Assembly (NCBI RefSeq): GCF_026151205.1
Contig: NC_087073.1
Coordinates: forward strand, 21,850,270 to 21,914,269
Reading direction: 5' to 3'
Origin: Bolinopsis microptera
Lineage: Eukaryota > Ctenophora > Tentaculata > Lobata > Bolinopsidae
Length of the DNA stretch: 64,000 bases
Shown here: piece by piece, positions 45,451 to 56,400 of the stretch
Layout: every line of letters starts with the position of its first letter
Position numbering within the stretch: position 1 is the first letter of the stretch
The notes under the pieces: generated by a model
What the model saw: only the letters and a program-made list of their open reading frames with translations
Database searches by the model: none
Told to the model about the DNA's origin: nothing
Translations under genes and position numbers: made by a program

Positions 45451-47309
45451 ATGCTGCTGCCTGCTCTACTCTCTCTGCTCACTGTAACGGTACACTCAGT
45501 AGATCTACCCCAGCTACCTCTAGTCCCCTACCCTCAACATGTCTCTCTTCTCTCCTCCTCCTCTGCTCTTATAGACCCCCTCACCTTCACCTTCTCTACC
45601 ACATCTAGCAGTGTGCTTCTTAAAGAGGTAAAATATCTGGTGTTTCTCTTTAACAAATATCATAACTGTTCGGCAGCTTCGGCTCAGTAGCTTCATTGCT
45701 TGATCGGTCAATAAAACTGTTTATCCAGATAGTTCCCGCTTTAAATACCGTTCAGAACTGTTTAATTTATAGTATTTTATTAGAAATAATTGTTCTGTGA
45801 TTGCCATATCCCAGGTGTTTGATCGCTACCACAAGTATTTGAAACTCCACGATTTTGTACAGAAACTGAACGTTACTTTGCCTAACCTAGAGGTGGTTAT
45901 CAAGGATCCTGACGAGGAGTTGCTTTTAATGACCAGTGAGAATTACACCCTCACTATTCAAACTAACTCTGCTATTCTTCAGGTTTCTTCTTTCTTTCAC
46001 TTTTTCTCTTTCTGCAACTCTTTTCAGCCCTTTTCCTCCACTCTTTGGTATTAGGCGGTGTTTTGTGATTGAAGCCCGCTAGTTATATAATGTGAGATAT
46101 CATGTTCAGGCAGATACAGTATTCGGAGCTATGAGAGGACTAGAAACATTCAGCCAGCTAGTGAACACCAACAACTACTCTCTCCCCACCCTCCACATAG
46201 AGGACTACCCCCGCTACAAGTTCCGGGGCTTCATGTTGGACACTTCCCGGCACTACCTGAGTGTGGGGGTACTCAAGCAACTGATCAGGGCGGCATCCTG
46301 GTCCAAACTGAACGTGTTCCACTGGCACATAGTGGACGACCCCTCCTTCCCCTACTGTAGCGTGGTCTACCCAGACCTGTGCAGAAAGGGAGCTTTCTCT
46401 CCTCACCATGTTTACTCCCAGTCTGATGTTCTGGAGATCATCCTCTTCTCCTACAAACACGGGGTTATTGTTCTGCCTGAGCTGGACACTCCTGGTCACA
46501 CCCTTTCCTGGGGGGCCGCCCTCCCTGGCTTCCTTACTCACTGTCCAGGACACGGTAATATTGGATCAGACTATGGGCCTATTGACCCTAGTAACGAAGC
46601 TGTCTACCCTGTACTAAAGAAACTGTTCACTGAAATTACAAACGTTTTCCCTTCAGAATTTGTACATTTAGGTGGTGATGAGGTCCACTACGGATGTTGG
46701 AAGAGTGATCAGAATCTTACTAATTGGATGGCAGTTCATAACATTTCTGGAAATTATGAGGCATTGGAGGACTATTATGAGACGAGGTTGTTGAAAATAG
46801 TGAACTCTTTGAACAAGAACTACATTGTGTGGGAAGAAATCTACAATCATCACCTAGACATAACCCCGGAGACCATTATACACGCCTGGCTACCCAACTG
46901 GAAGAAGGTGTTTCAAAATGCCACCTCGGAGGGCTACAGGTGCATTCTCTCAGCGTGCTGGTATCTGAACCGCATATCCTACGGGGAGGATTGGCGGCGG
47001 TTCTACAAGTGTGACCCCAGGTCCTTTAACGTGACGGCTCCCTACTCCCAGCAGCAGCTGGTACTGGGGGGCACTATCTGTATGTGGGGGGAGTACGTGG
47101 ACAACACTAACGTCCTCCATAGAACCTGGCCCCGTGCCAGTGCTCCAGCAGAGCGACTGTGGGCCCCAGAGTACCTGACTGATGTGAAGTTCATGGAGCC
47201 CCGGATAGAGGCCCACAGATGTAGGATGGTGCGCAGGGGGTACCCAGCTGAGCCCACCCTGTCACGTGGGCACTGTCACGTGGAGTACACGTGGGCAACA
47301 CACCACTAG
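45451..47309 (+). CDS. HEXA/HEXB: Beta-hexosaminidase (GH20) copy 2
   Basis: Exons 45451-45627, 45815-45982, 46110-47309 give 514 aa. Nearly identical to copy 1 across exons, introns, 3' flank and the sequence before the ATG, so the duplication is recent or actively homogenised. It differs mainly by a shorter Ser tract, a 10-nt insertion in intron 1 and a few substitutions (for example EALEDYY for EELEDYY). Signal peptide, DTSRHY, LPELDTPGH and HLGGDEV are all intact, so it should be active. Confidence 0.93.
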
Positions 47310-47675
47310 AATACTGCTTACTCAGTGGCTGGCAAACCGCCAACTCTGTTAATCATCCTTGTTTGTACATTTAGTTAAATAATTTTGTTATATTAATAAC
47401 TTATCAATTGTTAATGTTGACACAAATTTCATATTACTGTATTAGCAGAAATTTGAAATATTGTGATTTAGATAGTTTTTGATAAATTGAGCTTTTTTAT
47501 GGACATTTTTAATCATTTTTGGACATTAACATTTACTCTCACTGAATACATAAAAATATTTCTTATCAGTTAGATATTGATTCAAATTAAGATATATTGG
47601 CACTTTCACTGTGTTAAAACACCAAACATTGTAACTAATCTAACCCTGTATTTGACGTTAGTTTAGCAGAGACCA
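47310..47675 (+). other. Intergenic between HEX copies 2 and 3
   Basis: Near-identical to 45085-45450, consistent with tandem duplication of a unit of about 2.2 kb that includes the promoter region. Confidence 0.6.
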
Positions 47676-49525
47676 ATGCTGCTGCCTGCTCTACTCTCTC
47701 TGCTCACTTTAACGGTACACTCAGTAGATCTACCCCACCTACCTCTAGTCCCCTACCCTCAACATGTCTCTCTTCTCTCCTCCTCCTCTGCTCTTATAGA
47801 CCCCCTCACCTTCACCTTCTCTACCACATCTAGCAGTGTGCTTCTTAAAGAGGTAAAATATATGGTGTTTCTCTTTAACAGATATCATAACTGTTCGGCT
47901 CAGTTGCTTCATGGCTTGGTCGGTCAATAAAACTGTTTATCCAGATAGTTCCCGCTTTAAATACCGTTCAGAACTGTTTAATTTATAGTATTTTATTAGA
48001 AATAATTGTTCTGTGATTGCCATATCCCAGGTGTTTGATCGCTACCACAAGTATTTGAAACTCCACGATTTTGTACAGAAACTGAACGTTACTTTGCCTA
48101 ACCTAGAGGTGGTTATCAAGGATCCTGACGAGGAGTTGCTTTTAATGACCAGTGAGAATTACACCCTCACTATTCAAACTAACTCTGCTATTCTTCAGGT
48201 TTCTTCTTTCTTTCACTTTTTCTCTTTCTGCAACTCTTTTCAGCCCTTTTCCTCCACTCTTTGGTATTAGGCGGTGTTTTGTGATTGAAGCCCGCTAGTT
48301 ATATAATGTGAGATATCATGTTCAGGCAGATACAGTATTCGGAGCTATGAGAGGACTAGAAACATTCAGCCAGCTAGTGAACACCAACAACTACTCTCTC
48401 CCCACCCTCCACATAGAGGACTACCCCCGCTACAAGTTCCGGGGCTTCATGTTAGACACTTCCCGGCACTACCTGAGTGTGGGGGTACTCAAGCAGCTGA
48501 TCAGGGCGGCATCCTGGTCCAAACTGAACGTGTTCCACTGGCACATAGTGGACGACCCCTCCTTCCCCTACTGTAGCGTGGTCTACCCAGACCTGTGCAG
48601 AAAGGGAGCTTTCTCTCCTCACCATGTTTACTCCCAGTCTGATGTACTGGAGATCATCCTCTTCTCCTACAAACACGGGGTTATTGTTCTGCCTGAGCTG
48701 GACACTCCTGGTCACACCCTTTCCTGGGGGGCCGCCCTCCCTGGCTTCCTCACTCACTGTCCAGGACACGGCAATATTGGAGCCCCTTACGGCCCTGTAG
48801 ACCCTACTAATGAGGCCGTATATCCGGTACTGAAGGAACTGTTTACGGAGATAACTAACGTGTTCCCCGGTGAGTTCGTGCACCTTGGTGGGGACGAAGT
48901 GCATTATCCCTGTTGGAAGAGCAACCCGAACATAACAGCCTGGATGGCAGCCCACAACATGACGGGGAACTACGACCAGCTGGAGAACTACTACGAGACC
49001 AGACTCCTTAACATCGTCAACTCGCTTAACAAGAACTACATAGTCTGGGAGGAGGTGTTCTACCACCATGTCGACATTACCCCCCAGACCATTGTTCACG
49101 CTTGGAAACCCAACTGGAAGACCATATTCCAGGATGCGACCGCAGCAGGGTTCCGGTGCATCCTCTCAGCAGGTTGGTACATCAGTCGTATCGCGTACGG
49201 GGAGGACTGGCAGAACTTCTACCTGGTGGAGCCCCGCTCCTTCAACGACACGGCTACCCCGGAACAGAAAGCCCTGGTGTTGGGAGGGACTGTGTGCATG
49301 TGGGGTGAGCATGTAGACAACTCCAATATTCTCTCCCGGTTTTGGCCCCGTGCCAGTGCTCCAGCAGAGCGACTGTGGGCCCCAGAGTACCTGACTGATG
49401 TGAAGTTCATGGAGCCCCGGATAGAGGCCCACAGATGTAGGATGGTGCGCAGGGGGTACCCAGCTGAGCCCACCCTGTCACGTGGGCACTGTCACGTGGA
49501 GTACACGTGGGCAACACACCACTAG
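47676..49525 (+). CDS. HEXA/HEXB: Beta-hexosaminidase (GH20) copy 3, mosaic
   Basis: Exons 47676-47852, 48031-48198, 48326-49525 give 514 aa with all GH20 motifs intact. It matches copies 1 and 2 almost base for base from upstream of the ATG to about 48770 and from about 49343 through the 3' flank. Between these points it is strongly divergent at DNA and protein level (GAPYGPVDPTNEAV, HYPCWKSNPNITAW, VFYHHVDITPQTIVHAW). The divergent block includes the catalytic Asp-Glu and the following barrel strands, so substrate preference could differ. The pattern points to gene conversion acting on the flanks or replacement of the centre. Confidence 0.92.
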
Positions 49526-49957
49526 AATACTGCTTACTCAGTGTCTGGCAGACCGCCAACACTGTTAATCATCCTTGTTTGTACATTTAGTTTGATAATC
49601 TTGTTATATTAAATAACTTATCAATTATTAATGTTAGTTCCTCTATGCGATATGTATATTTACTTTTAATAATTGTAAGTGTGAACTCGAGTAAAAAGAT
49701 CTATTTCTTCTTTATGATTTTATTCAGATTTTTTGATTTGATATTTGTATGTTGTTTAATGTTTATCTTCGATATATTATTAAAATAGTGTTGTCATATT
49801 TTTTCTCCTTTAACATAATCCGCTAACTTATAATCTATAAATTATCTTATTATTATTTCTTAAGTTATTATGTACGGGTTGTTGAGTTTAAATATACCTT
49901 GCTACACACACATGTTACAGAGTCACGTGACATGTTACATAACCCCTGTTGTTTAGG
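49526..49957 (+). other. Intergenic between HEX copy 3 and the second GLB1
   Basis: 432 bp. The first about 100 bp follow the HEX 3' flank and then diverge. AT-rich in the middle, with the CLEAR-like site near the end. Confidence 0.6.
49922..49931. promoter_or_regulatory. CLEAR-type palindromic E-box
   Basis: GTCACGTGAC is the exact consensus bound by TFEB/MITF-family factors that control lysosomal genes in animals. It lies 27 bp before the second GLB1 start codon; GTCACGTG recurs at 49962-49969 overlapping the first codons. Confidence 0.6.
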
Positions 49958-50412
49958 ATGAGTCACGTGGTGTGTACTCTCCTGTTAATACTCTTGTTGG
50001 TCTCCACCTCGCTAACTAAGAGATCCTTTGTGGTGGATCACAAAGAGAACTGCTTCAGAAAGGACGGGCTCAAGTTCCAGTTCATATCCGGCTCTATGCA
50101 CTATTACAGGTAGTGCTATGTAACCATAGTAACCATAGCACTATTACAGGTAGTGCTATGTAACCATAGCTACCATATACACGGACAAATACTTATCATG
50201 AATCCTTTCGGGCGTTCATTTTAATGTCCGTTCACGCAATGTCTGGTCGAATAACGTCCGATAAGGAAGTGGTTTGTTCCGCAAGTGCAATGTTTATTAT
50301 AGTTCAATTAGTAGTTGTCAGATTATAAATGAGTTTTCCTCAGGATACCAAAACCTTATTGGAAGGACAGATTACTAAAGCTAAAAGGGGCTGGATTTAA
50401 CACCGTTCAAAC
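49958..50412 (+). CDS. GLB1: Second beta-galactosidase-like gene, first two exons only
   Basis: Exon 1 is 49958-50109: signal peptide MSHVVCTLLLILLLVSTS, then SFVVDHKENCFRKDG and FISGSMHYYR, the GH35 N-terminal signature (FRYISGSIHYSR in relatives). Exon 2 is 50344-50412, encoding IPKPYWKDRLLKLKGAGF and NTVQT, followed by a strong gtaagtgag donor. The rest lies beyond the window, after a 19-bp satellite of at least 13.5 kb. The ATG directly follows a ttgtttag, so it may be preceded by a spliced 5' UTR. Same strand as GLB1 copy 1, which lacks its N-terminus here, so the two cannot be compared directly. Confidence 0.88.
50098..50177 (+). repeat. Two-copy 40-bp duplication across the exon 1 donor of the second GLB1 gene
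   Basis: Each copy has 12 nt of exon end (gcactattacag), the donor gtagtgc and 28 nt of intron in total. The copies differ by two bases near their ends (gtaacc/gctacc). A minimal version of the junction arrays in the first GLB1 gene. Confidence 0.9.
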
Positions 50413-50449
50413 GTAAGTGAGTCATTACAGAGGGAGAGTAAGTAATCAT

Positions 50450-53400
50450 TACAGCATCTCCTAGTGAACTTTTAATCATTACAGTATCTCCTAGCGAACT
50501 TGTAATCTCATAGCGAACTTGTAATCTCCTAGCGAACTTGTAATCTCCTAGTGAACTTGTAATCTCCTAGTGAACTTGTAATCTCTTAGTGAACTTGTAA
50601 TCTCCTAGTGAACTTGTAATCTCCTAGTGAACTTGTAATCTCCTAGCGAACTTGTAATCTCATAGCGAACTTGTAATCTCCTAGCGAACTTGTAATCTCC
50701 TAGCGAACTTGTAATCTCCTAGCGAACTTGTAATCTCCTAGCGAACTTGTAATCTCCTAGTGAACTTGTAATCTCCTAGCGAACTTGTAATCTCCTAGTG
50801 AACTTGTAATCTCCTAGCGAACTTGTAATCTCCTAGCGAACTTGTAATCTCCTAGCGAACTTGTAATCTCCTAGCGAACTTGTAATCTCCCTAGCGTACT
50901 TGTAATCTCCTAGTGAACTTGTAATCTCCTAGTGAACTTGTAATCTCCTAGTGAACTTGTAATCTCCTCGGTGAACTTGTATCTCCTAGCGAACTTGTAA
51001 TCTCTAGGCGAACTTGTAATCTCCTAGTGAACTGTAATCTCCTAGGTGAACTTGTAATCTCTAGCGATCTTGTATCTCCTGGGACTTGTAATCTTTCTAG
51101 TGAACGTGTAATCTCCTAGCGAACTTGTAATCTCCTAGCAAACTTTGTAATCTCCAGTGAATCTTGTAATCTCCTAGTGAACCTAGTAATCTCCTGAGTG
51201 AACCTTGTAATCTTCTAGCGAACTTGTAATCTCCTAGCGAACTTGTAATCTCCCTAGCGAACTTGTAATCTCCTAGCGAACTTGTAATCTCCTAGTGAAC
51301 TTGTTAATCTCCCGGTTGGGAAATTTTTAAACTCCTAGTGAAATTGTAATCTCCTGGGGGAATTGTAATCTCCTAGCGAACTTGTAATCCCCCTGGGGGG
51401 AAATTGTAAACTTCTTAGTGAACTTTTTAATCCCCCTAGGGGAAAATTTGTAATCTCCCAGCGAACTTGTAATTCCCCAAATGAAAAAGTAAACTCCCAG
51501 TGAAATTGTAATTTTCCCGGTGAACTTGTAATCTTTAGGGGAACCCTTTTAAAAACCCCAGCGAACTTGTAATTTCCTTTGCGAACTTGTAATCTCTAGC
51601 GAACTTTAATCTCCTGGGGAACTTGTAAACTCCTAGTGGAAAATTTTTAATCTCCTGGGGAACTTGTAATCTCCCGTTTAACTTGTAATCTCCTGGTGAA
51701 TTTTTAATCTCCCAGGGAATTGTAATCTCCTGGTGAAAATTGTTAAACTCCTAGGTGAACTTGTAAAACTCCTTGTGAACTTGTTAAACTCCTTTGGGGA
51801 ACTTGTAATCCCTAGTGAACTTGTAATCTCCTAGTGAACTTGTAATCTCCTAGTGAACTTGTAATCTCCTGGTGAACTTGTAATCTCCTAGTGAACTTGT
51901 AATCTCCTAGTGAACTTGTAATCTCCTAGCGAACTTGTAATCTCCTAGTGAACTTGTAATCTCCTGGTGAACTTGTAATCTCCTAGTGAACTTGTAATCT
52001 CCTAGTGAACTTGTAATCTCCTAGTGAACTTGTAATCTCCTGGTGAACTTGTAATCTCCTAGTGAACTTGTAATCTCCTGGTGAACTTGTAATCTCCTGG
52101 TGAACTTGTAATCTCCTGGTGAACTTGTAATCTCCTGGTGAACTTGTAATCTCCTAGTGAACTTGTAATCTCCTAGTGAACTTGTAATCTCCTAGCGAAC
52201 TTGTAATCTCCTAGCGAACTTGTAATCTCCTAGTGAACTTGTAATCTCCTAGTGAACTTGTAATCTCCTGGTGAACTTGTAATCTCCTAGGGAACTTGTA
52301 ATCTCCTAGTGAACTTGTAATCTCCTAGCGAACTTGTAATCTCCTAGTGAACTTGTAATCTCCTAGTGAACTTGTAATCTCCTAGTGAACTTGTAATCTC
52401 CTAGTGAACTTGTAATCTCCTGGTGAACTTGTAATCTCCTAGTGAACTTGTAATCTCCTGGTGAACTTGTAATCTCCTAGTGAACTTGTAATCTCCTAGT
52501 GAACTTGTAATCTCCTAGTGAACTTGTAATCTCCTAGGTGAACTTGTAATCTCCTGGTGAACTTGTAATCTCCTAGTGAACTTGTATCTCCTAGTGAACT
52601 TGTAATCTCCTAGTGAACTTGTAATCTCCTAGTGAACTTGTAATCTCTGGTGAACTTGTAATCTCCTGGTGAACTTGTAATCTCCTAGTGAACTTGTAAT
52701 CTCCTGGTGAACTTGTAATCTCCTAGTGAACTTGTTAATCTCCTAGCGAACTTGTAATCTCCTAGCGAACTTGTAATCTCCTAGTGACTTGTAATCTCCT
52801 GGTGAACCTTGTAATCTCCTGGTGAACTTGTAATCTCTAGTGAACTTGTAATCTCCTAGGTGAACTTGTAATCTCCTAGTGAAACTGTAATCTCCTAGTG
52901 AACTTGTAATCTCCTGGTGAACTTGTAATCTCCTAGCGAACTTGTAATCTCCTGGTGAACTTGTAATCTCCTAGTGAACTTGTAATCTCCTGGTGAACTT
53001 GTAATTCCTAGTGAACTTGTAATCTCCTGGTGAACTTGTAATCTCCTAGTGAACTTGTACTCTCTAGTGAACTTGTAATCTCCTAGCTGAACTTGTAATC
53101 TCCTGGTGAACTTGTAATCTCCTAGTGACTTGTAATCTCCTAGCTGAACTTGTAATCTCCTGCTGAACTTGTAATAAGTGACTACCCTAGCTGAACTTGT
53201 AATCTCCTAGTGAACTTGTAATATCCTAGCTGAACTTGTAATCTCCTAGGTGAAAACTTGTAATCTCCTAGTGAACTTGTAATCTCCTGGTGAACTTGTA
53301 ATCTCCTAGTGAACTTGTAATCTCCTGGTGAACTTGTAATCTCCTGGTGAACTTGTAATCTCCTAGTGAACTTGTAATCTCCTGGTGAACTTGTAATCTT

Positions 53401-56400
53401 CTAGTGAACTTGTAATCTCCCTGGTGAACTTGTAATCTCCTGGTGAACTTGTAATCTCCTAGTGAACTTGTAATCTCCTAGCGAACTTGTAATCTCCTGG
53501 TGAACTTGTAATCTCCTGGTGAACTTGTAATCTCCTAGGTGAACTTGTAATCTCCTGGTGAACTTGTAATCTCCTAGTGAACTTGTAATCTCCTAGTGAA
53601 ACTTGTAATCTCCTAGCGAACTTGTAATCTCCTGGTGAACTTGTAATCTCCTAGTGAACTTGTAATCTCCTGGTGAACTTGTAATCTCCTAGTGAACTTG
53701 TAATCTCCTGGTGAACTTGTAATCTCCTAGTGAACTTGTAATCTCCTGGTGAACTTGTAATCTCCTAGTGAACTTGTAATCTCCTAGCGAACTTGTAATC
53801 TCCTGGTGAACTTGTAATCTCCTGGTGAACTTGTAATCTCCTAGTGAACTTGTAATCTCCTGGTGAACTTGTAATCTCCTGGTGAACTTGTAATTCCTAG
53901 TGAACTTGTAATCTCCTAGCGAACTTGTAATCTCCTGGTGAACTTGTAATCTCCTGGTGAACTTGTAATCTCCCTAGTGAACTTGTAATCTCCCTGGTGA
54001 ACTTGTAATCTCTAGTGAACTTGTAATCTCCTAGCGAACTTGTAATCTCCTGGGAACTTGTAATCTCCTAGCGAACTTGTAATCTCCTGGTGAACTTGTA
54101 ATCTCCTAGTGAACTTGTAATCTCCTGGTGAACTTGTATTTCTAGGTGAACTTGTAATCTCTGGTGAACTTGTAATCTCCTGGTGAACTTGTATCTCCTG
54201 GTGAACTTGTAATCTCCTGGTGAACTTGTAATCTCCTAGTGAACTTGTAATCTCATGGTGAACTTGTAATCTCCTGGTGAACTTGTAATCTCCTAGTGAA
54301 CTTGTAATCTCCTGGTGAACTTGTAATCTCCTAGTGAACTTGTAATCTCCTAGCGAACTTGTAATCTCCTAGTGAACTTGTAATCTCCTAGCGAACTTGT
54401 AATCTCCTGGTGAACTTGTAATCTCCTGGTGAACTTGTAATCTCCTAGTGAACTTGTAATCTCCTGGTGAACTTGTAATCTCCTGGTGAACTTGTAATCT
54501 CCTAGCGAACTTGTAATCTCTGGTGAACTTGTAATCTCCTGGTGAACTTGTAATCTCCTGGTGAACTTGTAATCTCCTAGTGAACTTGTAATCTCCTGGT
54601 GAACTTGTAATCTCCTAGTGAACTTGTAATCTCCTAGCGAACTTGTAATCTCCTGGTGAACTTGTAATCTCCTAGTGAACTTGTAATCTCCTAGTGAACT
54701 TGTAATCTCCTGGTGAACTTGTAATCTCCTAGTGAACTTGTAATCTCCTGGTGAACTTGTAATCTCCTAGTGAACTTGTAATCTTCTAGTGAACTTGTAA
54801 TCTCCTAGTGAACTTGTAATCTCCTGGTGAACTTGTAATCTCCTGGTGAACTTGTAATCTCCTTGTGAACTTGTAATCTCCTGGTGAACTTGTAATCTCC
54901 TAGTGAACTTGTAATCTCCTAGCGAACTTGTAATCTCCTAGTGAACTTGTAATCTCCTAGTGAACTTGTAATCTCCTGGTGAACTTGTAATCTCCTGGTG
55001 AACTTGTAATCTCCTGGTGAACTTGTAATCTCCTGGTGAACTTGTAATCTTCTAGCGAACTTGTAATCTCCTAGCGAACTTGTAATCTCCTAGCGAACTT
55101 GTAATCTCCTAGCGAACTTGTAATCTCCTAGTGAACTTGTAATCTCCTGGCGAACTTTTAATCTCCTGGTGAACTTGTAATCTCCTAGTGAACTTGTAAT
55201 CTCCTGGTGAACTTGTAATCTCCTAGTGAACTTGTAATCTCCTGGTGAACTTGTAATCTCCTAGCGAACTTGTAATCTCCTAGCGAACTTGTAATCTCCT
55301 AGCGAACTTGTAATCTCCTAGCGAACTTGTAATCTCCTAGCGAACTTGTAATCTCCTAGGGAACTTGTAATCTCCTAGTGAACTTGTAATCTCCTAGCGA
55401 ACTTGTAATCTCCTAGCGAACTTGTAATCTCCTAGCGAACTTGTAATCTCCTAGTGAACTTGTAATCTCCTAGCGAACTTGTAATCTCCTAGTGAACTTG
55501 TAATCTCCTAGCGAACTTGTAATCTCCTAGCGAACTTGTAATCTCCTAGCGAACTTGTAATCTCCTAACGAACTTGTAATCTCCTAGCGAACTTGTAATC
55601 TCCTAGTGAACTTGTAATCTCCTAGTGAACTTGTAATCTCCTAGCGAACTTGTAATCTCCTAGCGAACTTGTAATCTCCTAGCGAACTTGTAATCTCCCT
55701 AGTGAACTTGTAATCTCCTAGCGAACTTGTAATCTCCTAGTGAACTTGTAATCTCCTAGTGAACTTGTAATCTCCTGGTGAACTTGTAATCTCCTGGTGA
55801 ACTTGTAATCTCCTGGTGACTTGTAATCTCCTGGTGAACTTGTAATCTTCTAGCGAACTTGTAATCTCCTAGCGAACTTGTAATCTCCTAGCGAACTTGT
55901 AATCTCCTAGCGAACTTGTAATCTCCTAGTGAACTTGTAATCTCCTGGCGAACTTTTAATCTCCTGGTGAACTTGTAATCTCCTAGTGAACTTGTAATCT
56001 CCTGGTGAACTTGTAATCTCCTAGTGAACTTGTAATCTCCTGGTGAACTTGTAATCTCCTAGCGAACTTGTAATCTCCTAGCGAACTTGTAATCTCCTAG
56101 CGAACTTGTAATCTCCTAGCGAACTTGTAATCTCCTAGCGAACTTGTAATCTCCTAGGGAACTTGTAATCTCCTAGTGAACTTGTAATCTCCTAGCGAAC
56201 TTGTAATCTCCTAGCGAACTTGTAATCTCCTAGCGAACTTGTAATCTCCTAGTGAACTTGTAATCTCCTAGCGAACTTGTAATCTCCTAGTGAACTTGTA
56301 ATCTCCTAGCGAACTTGTAATCTCCTAGCGAACTTGTAATCTCCTAGCGAACTTGTAATCTCCTAACGAACTTGTAATCTCCTAGCGAACTTGTAATCTC

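Noticed and set aside
43933-49473. Antisense frames of 60-215 aa opposite HEX exon 3
   Set aside because: They mirror the GC-rich coding strand in all copies and carry no motifs; shadows of the real genes.
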